Origin: Deferribacteres bacterium
GTDB taxonomy: Bacteria > Thermosulfidibacterota > Thermosulfidibacteria > Thermosulfidibacterales > Thermosulfidibacteraceae
Length of the DNA stretch: 9,074 nt
Assembly (NCBI GenBank): GCA_013153205.1
Contig: JAADEW010000004.1
Coordinates: 1 to 9,074, forward strand
Direction: 5' to 3'
Part shown: piece by piece, positions 6,142 to 9,074 of the stretch
Layout: every line of letters starts with the position of its first letter
Position numbering within the stretch: position 1 is the stretch's first letter
The notes under the pieces: generated by a model
What the model was told of the DNA's origin: nothing
The model's input: only the letters and a program-made list of their open reading frames with translations
The model's database searches: none
Made by a program: the position numbers and the translations under genes

Positions 6142-6714
6142 GAAAGGGTAGTCTGTATTTTAGCAGGTGGAAAGGGCAGGCGGATGGGAATGGACAAGGC
6201 TTTGCTGGAGTTTTGCGGAAAGCCTCTTGTGAAGTATATGGTGGATAAGGTGGGTATTTTTGCGGACAGGTTGGTGGTTTCCGTAGGAAGAAGAAGGCTT
6301 GGGCTTTCCTGCCTGGAGATAGAGGATGTGAAGGGTGAGGGACCCATAGCGGGGATTTACTCCGTTTTGCTTCACTTTGATAGGGTGCTTTTTGTTCCAG
6401 TGGACATGCCTTTGCTGGAGCCGGAGGTTTTTGAGCCACTCTGGAAGAGCTCTTTTCAAAACCACATAGCCGTGTGCAGGATAGGAGGCAGGATACAGCC
6501 GCTTTTGGGGGTATATACGAGAAAGGCTTTCACCTTTCTTGGGGAGGCTATTGACAGGGGGGATTTTTCTCTTGTCAAATTGATAAAAAGATGTCAGCCT
6601 TACCTGAAGGTTGGGTTTTTAGAGGCTGAGGATTTCGGCTGGGACCCAAAGTGGTTTATAAATGTGAATACGCTCAGGGAGCTTGAGATTGCGAAAAGGT
6701 ATAAGGCTTGTTGA
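6118..6714 (+). CDS. mobA: Molybdenum cofactor guanylyltransferase MobA
   Basis: This protein (198 residues from the ATG) transfers GMP from GTP to molybdenum-molybdopterin to make the guanine dinucleotide cofactor. The nucleotidyltransferase signature LAGGKGRRMGMDKALL (15-30) is complete. GEGPIAGI (73-80), the metal-binding VPVDMPLL (93-100) and FINVNT (180-185) follow in the family's order, and the length fits. Two starts are possible. The ATG at 6118 has GAGG only 3 nt away. The GTG at 6130 has GGAG (6120-6123) at the ideal 6 nt and would give an N-terminus nearer to typical MobA. An in-frame ATG at 6043 is rejected because it lies within modA and upstream of the likely transcription start. 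The gene overlaps the next one by about 26 nt. Its partner mobB is elsewhere in the cluster. Confidence 0.93.
   Translation: MEHFVESQERVVCILAGGKGRRMGMDKALLEFCGKPLVKYMVDKVGIFADRLVVSVGRRRLGLSCLEIEDVKGEGPIAGIYSVLLHFDRVLFVPVDMPLLEPEVFEPLWKSSFQNHIAVCRIGGRIQPLLGVYTRKAFTFLGEAIDRGDFSLVKLIKRCQPYLKVGFLEAEDFGWDPKWFINVNTLRELEIAKRYKAC
6676..6681 (+). promoter_or_regulatory. Ribosome binding site deciding the moaC-mogA start
   Basis: AGGGAG at 6676-6681 is 7 nt before TTG 6689 but only 1 nt before the other in-frame TTG at 6683. It therefore favours 6689 as the initiation codon. It lies inside the last codons of mobA. Confidence 0.6.
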
Positions 6715-7609
6715 TGTTTCTTCCAAGTTTGAGACGAAGAGATACGCAAAGGCGCGGGGCAGGATAAGACTGCCTGAAGACGTGCTTGAGCTTATAAAAA
6801 AGGGAAAGGTTTTTAAAGGGGATGTCCTTACCGTTTCTGAGATAGCAGGCGTTCTCGGTGCTAAAAAGGTGCCTGAAATTATACCCTTTTGCCACCCCAT
6901 TCCCATTGACGCCATAGAGGTGACTGCAAGGGTGGAGGACGATGCCGTCTTGGTGGAGGCGGTGGTGAGCGGCGTGTGGAGAACCGGTTATGAGGTTGAG
7001 GCTGTGAGCGCCGTTAGTGCCGCTTTGATAAACATTTACGACATGTGCAAGGCTTACACCGACGATATGGTTATTGAGGACATCAGGCTTGTGGAAAAGG
7101 GCGGCGGGAAGAGCGATTGGTATGAGGATGTGAGCGGGCTGAAGGTTGCCGTGATAGTTGTGAGCGATTCAGTGTATTCTGGAAAGGCTGAGGATTCAAG
7201 CGGTTCTTCCCTGTGCAGGGCTTTTGAGGAGGCGGGGGCTCAGGTTTTGGGCAAAGTAGTGGTTCCGGATGACAGAAAGATGCTTAGAGAGGCTGTTGAG
7301 GGGTTTATTGGCTCTTCTGACATCATAGTGACCACAGGCGGAACGGGGGCGTCTCTTAGGGACATTACCCCTGAGGTGAGCGGTGAGCTGATGGTGAAAG
7401 AGCTTTGTGGACTCTCCGAGGCTATGAGGATTTTCGGGGTGAAGTTTACGCCCAAATCCCTCCTTTCAAGGGCTAAGGTGGGTGTGCTCAGGGAGGGCTG
7501 TATCCTTGTTAACCTTCCGGGAAGTGAGAAGGGGGCTCTGGAAAGCCTGTCCATAATCCTGCCGTTATTGAAGCATGCATGGAAGATGTCAAAAGGGGAA
7601 AGGCACTGA
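6689..7609 (+). CDS. moaCB: Bifunctional MoaC-MogA/MoaB fusion protein
   Basis: This 306-residue protein joins two cofactor enzymes. Residues 1-145 are MoaC, which with MoaA forms cyclic pyranopterin monophosphate. They include LVDVSSKFETKR (7-18), GAKK (57-60), FCHPIPI (67-73), RTGYEVEAVSAVS (98-110), IYDMCKA (116-122, catalytic Asp118 and Lys121) and DIRLVEKGGGKS (131-142). Residues 150-306 are MogA/MoaB, which adenylylates molybdopterin. They include VVSDSVYSGKAEDSSG (157-172), TTGGTG (215-220), RDITPE (224-229) and NLPGSEKGALESL (275-287). Key residues look intact in both halves, so both activities are likely. MoaC-MoaB fusions are known in several bacterial groups. The start is TTG; 6689 is preferred over 6683 on ribosome binding site spacing. 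The gene overlaps mobA by 26 nt and shares one base with the next gene (TGATG). Confidence 0.92.
   Translation: MRKGIRLVDVSSKFETKRYAKARGRIRLPEDVLELIKKGKVFKGDVLTVSEIAGVLGAKKVPEIIPFCHPIPIDAIEVTARVEDDAVLVEAVVSGVWRTGYEVEAVSAVSAALINIYDMCKAYTDDMVIEDIRLVEKGGGKSDWYEDVSGLKVAVIVVSDSVYSGKAEDSSGSSLCRAFEEAGAQVLGKVVVPDDRKMLREAVEGFIGSSDIIVTTGGTGASLRDITPEVSGELMVKELCGLSEAMRIFGVKFTPKSLLSRAKVGVLREGCILVNLPGSEKGALESLSIILPLLKHAWKMSKGERH
7599..7603 (+). promoter_or_regulatory. Ribosome binding site for the MoaE-family gene
   Basis: AAAGG at 7599-7603 lies 5 nt before the ATG at 7609, which overlaps the preceding TGA stop as TGATG. The longer in-frame ATG at 7579 has no ribosome binding site. This supports the shorter protein and termination-reinitiation coupling. 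Confidence 0.55.
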
Positions 7610-7962
7610 TGGGGCTGGATTCTTTTGTGGACGAGGTTATGTCTCACATTAATCCAGATAGCGTTGGTATGGTCCTTGTTCACAGGGGGATAGTGCGGGG
7701 CACCTCTAAAGACGGAAGGAAGGTAAAGGCTTTGCGGGTCTCTTTTGACGAAAAGGAGATTTCTCGGATAGAGGAGGAGTTTCTTAGAAGGGACGGCATT
7801 GAGGCCGTGAGGATAAGGGTAAAGTCAGGAAAGCTCGGTGTGGGCGATGAGATTATGACGGTGGTGGTTGCTGGAAGGTATAGAAGCGATGTTATTCCGG
7901 CTCTCGAAGAGCTTCTCGCAAGGGTAAAGGACGCAATAACGGAGGAGGAGTATTATTTTTAA
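7609..7962 (+). CDS. Short, divergent MoaE-family protein
   Basis: The protein has 117 residues from the ATG at 7609. Its order of elements follows MoaE, the large subunit of molybdopterin synthase: GMVLVHRGIVRGTS (20-33), VKALRVSFDEKE (39-50), a VRIRVKSGKLGVGDEIMTVVVAG segment (67-89) and an ALEELLARVKDAI helix (98-110). Canonical MoaE is about 140-150 residues and ends its active site with an LK...FWKKE-type motif. Here K107 matches the first catalytic lysine (E. coli K119), but the position of the second (K126) is E114 and the Phe-Trp pair is missing. I recall similar short proteins in Desulfo-type bacteria annotated as MoaE; whether they act as synthase is unknown to me. No moaD is nearby. 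An in-frame ATG at 7579 is possible but lacks a ribosome binding site. Confidence 0.75.
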   Translation: MGLDSFVDEVMSHINPDSVGMVLVHRGIVRGTSKDGRKVKALRVSFDEKEISRIEEEFLRRDGIEAVRIRVKSGKLGVGDEIMTVVVAGRYRSDVIPALEELLARVKDAITEEEYYF

Positions 7963-7971
7963 CGGCGCTGT

Positions 7972-8889
7972 TCAGCCTCCGATTTCCACCATGCTCCTTT
8001 CGGCTTTCCAGCGGGGGGAGCTGATTTGGGCTTTGAGCTCAAGGGCTTCCTTTACCGCTTCTTTAAGCCTGCCTTTGTTGCCGTGTCTTAAAATCTCTTT
8101 AACGTCAAATTCCCATCCGCTGTGGAGGCATACCTTCAGCTTTCCGGATGCGGTGAGCCTGAGTCTGTCGCAGTTTCGGCAGAATGGCTTTGACACGGGA
8201 CTGATGAATCCAACGGTTGCCTCAAACTCTTTGATTTTAAATTCTTTAGCCACTCCGTCCGTTCCTGCATAGCTTACCGAATACCTTTCTGAAATCCGGT
8301 TTAGTATCTCTTCATAGGGAACGAAAAGCTTTTCAAACTGATTTCTGGTGTGGGGAAAAGGCATAAACTCTATGAACCGCAGTCTAATCTTTCTGGGAAG
8401 AAAATAATCCAGAAAGTCAAAAATTTCGTCGTCATTTATATTTTTCATGAGCACACTGTTTACTTTAACCTCAAGCCCTGCTTTTTGTGCTGTTTCTATC
8501 CCTCTTAAAACCTGAGGCAGTAATGGGGTTTTGGTTATGAAGCCGAATCTATCCTCTCTCAGCGAGTCAACGCTTACATTGACTCTTGTTATCCCCGAAT
8601 CCCTGAGGGAGTGTGCAAACCTTTCAAGAAGGGCTCCGTTGGTGCTTATGTAAACGGGTATTCCCATGGAAAACAGCTTTTCTGCAAACCGGCACACCCC
8701 TTTTCTGAGCAGAGGCTCTCCACCGGTTATCCGTATTTTCCTGAGCCCAAAATCCTTGAGAACGGCTATCAGCTCAATTATCTCTTCAAAGGATAGAAGC
8801 TCTTTTTTCGGCAGTTTTTTATATCCCTTGGGAAAGCAGTAGAGACACCGCATATTACATCTGTCTGTTATGGAGATTCTCAGATACAT
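7972..8889 (-). CDS. moaA: GTP 3',8-cyclase MoaA (radical SAM)
   Basis: This 305-residue radical SAM enzyme does the first step of molybdopterin synthesis, cyclising GTP with two [4Fe-4S] clusters. The N-terminal cluster motif is C-x3-C-x2-C (C11, C15, C18), the SAM-binding GGEP is at 56-59, and the C-terminal cluster ligands are C237, C240 and C254 (C-x2-C-x13-C). The protein ends in the conserved Gly-Gly tail (304-305). It starts abruptly at MYLRISITDRC and lacks the dozen or so residues that usually precede YLR. The upstream frame holds no ATG, GTG or TTG before a stop at 8946-8944, so this is the first possible start. No Shine-Dalgarno sequence is seen; the nearest GGAG is over 20 nt away in the tatA end. 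It follows tatA by 17 nt and converges on the MoaE-family gene with a 9-nt gap. Confidence 0.95.
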   Translation of the reverse strand: MYLRISITDRCNMRCLYCFPKGYKKLPKKELLSFEEIIELIAVLKDFGLRKIRITGGEPLLRKGVCRFAEKLFSMGIPVYISTNGALLERFAHSLRDSGITRVNVSVDSLREDRFGFITKTPLLPQVLRGIETAQKAGLEVKVNSVLMKNINDDEIFDFLDYFLPRKIRLRFIEFMPFPHTRNQFEKLFVPYEEILNRISERYSVSYAGTDGVAKEFKIKEFEATVGFISPVSKPFCRNCDRLRLTASGKLKVCLHSGWEFDVKEILRHGNKGRLKEAVKEALELKAQISSPRWKAERSMVEIGG

Positions 8890-8906
8890 TTTGCTTTTTG
8901 TGGTTG

Positions 8907-9074
8907 CTACTTCTCCTGAGCTTTGGTTTCCGCTATGGGCTCCTCAATTTCTCTGGCTGCTTTTCTGAACTCTCTCAGAGCCTGTCCCATGCCTTTGGCA
9001 AATTCAGGAAGCTTCTTGGCGCCGAAAAGCAGCATGATGATGAGAAAAATGAGAAGCAGTTCTGAAAACCCGAT
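8907..9074 (-). CDS. tatA: Twin-arginine translocase TatA/TatE-type subunit, 5' end outside window
   Basis: Fifty-five codons and a TAG stop (8909-8907) are present; the frame runs off the right edge, probably only a few residues short of the start. The visible part begins IGFSELLLIFLIIMLLFGAK, a single membrane helix with the conserved Glu and the FG hinge. An amphipathic helix follows (LPEFAKGMGQALREFRKA), then a short acidic/charged tail. This is the classic TatA/TatE layout, where oligomers form the pore for folded Tat substrates at the inner membrane. TatB is less likely because of the short tail. Many molybdopterin enzymes are Tat substrates, so placement just upstream of moaA makes sense. 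The two may be co-transcribed across 17 nt. Confidence 0.9.
   Translation of the reverse strand: MGFSELLLIFLIIMLLFGAKKLPEFAKGMGQALREFRKAAREIEEPIAETKAQEK

Noticed and set aside
6116..6465. Overlapping minus-strand open frames opposite mobA
   Set aside because: The translations are Pro/Ser/Lys-rich low-complexity shadows of a well-supported gene in the opposite direction.
7944..7980. GGAGG...CCTCC and AACGGC/GCTGTT pairing between the MoaE-family gene and moaA as a bidirectional terminator
   Set aside because: The first has a loop too long to be stable and the second is a palindrome with no loop; neither is followed by a T-run.
1..9074. Molybdenum cofactor riboswitch, CRISPR array, insertion sequence, tRNA or rRNA
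   Set aside because: The gaps (at most 65 bp) are too short for a Moco riboswitch, and I saw no direct repeat arrays, transposase motifs or structural RNA signatures.

Overview
The window is a compact bacterial gene cluster for molybdenum (or tungsten) uptake and molybdopterin cofactor synthesis. It holds nine complete genes and two genes cut by the window edges. Genes are packed with overlaps or gaps of a few bases, and no stretch over 300 bases lacks a gene. The organism cannot be named from this sequence. The charged, Lys/Glu-rich proteins, frequent AGA/AGG and ATA codons, TTG starts, a MoaC-MogA fusion and a heme-type DUF3365 sensor suggest an anaerobic or microaerophilic, probably thermophilic bacterium (Aquificota, Desulfurobacteriaceae or Thermodesulfobacteria-like). 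That placement is inference only.

Layout. (1) Bases 1-785, minus strand: the 5' part of a membrane sensor with a periplasmic DUF3365 (Tll0287-type) c-heme domain and a HAMP domain; its output domain lies outside the window. (2) 851-1480, plus: mobB, divergent from the sensor and meeting moeA tail to tail. (3) 6104 down to 1477, minus: one overlapping operon, modA-modB-modC, a MoeA-like MoCF-domain protein with a C-terminal cysteine cluster, then moeA. (4) 6118-7962, plus: mobA, a moaC-mogA fusion and a short divergent MoaE-family gene. (5) 9074 down to 7972, minus: the 3' end of a tatA-type gene, then moaA.

How they fit together. ModABC imports the oxyanion. MoaA and the MoaC domain turn GTP into cyclic pyranopterin monophosphate. 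The MoaE-like protein may act at the molybdopterin synthase step, but no MoaD or MoeB is present here. The MogA domain adenylylates molybdopterin and MoeA inserts the metal. MobA and MobB add GMP to make the guanine dinucleotide form used by DMSO-reductase-family enzymes. Many of those enzymes leave the cell through the Tat system, which makes the neighbouring tatA gene sensible. The modA and mobA start codons are only 13 bp apart, so a single short control region probably serves both the uptake/insertion arm and the pterin/nucleotide arm.

The points most worth a second look are the MoeA-like protein with its ferredoxin-like cysteine tail, the divergent MoaE lacking a catalytic lysine, the heme sensor beside the cluster, and the contrast between genes with strong ribosome binding sites and three genes (sensor, modA, moaA) with none.
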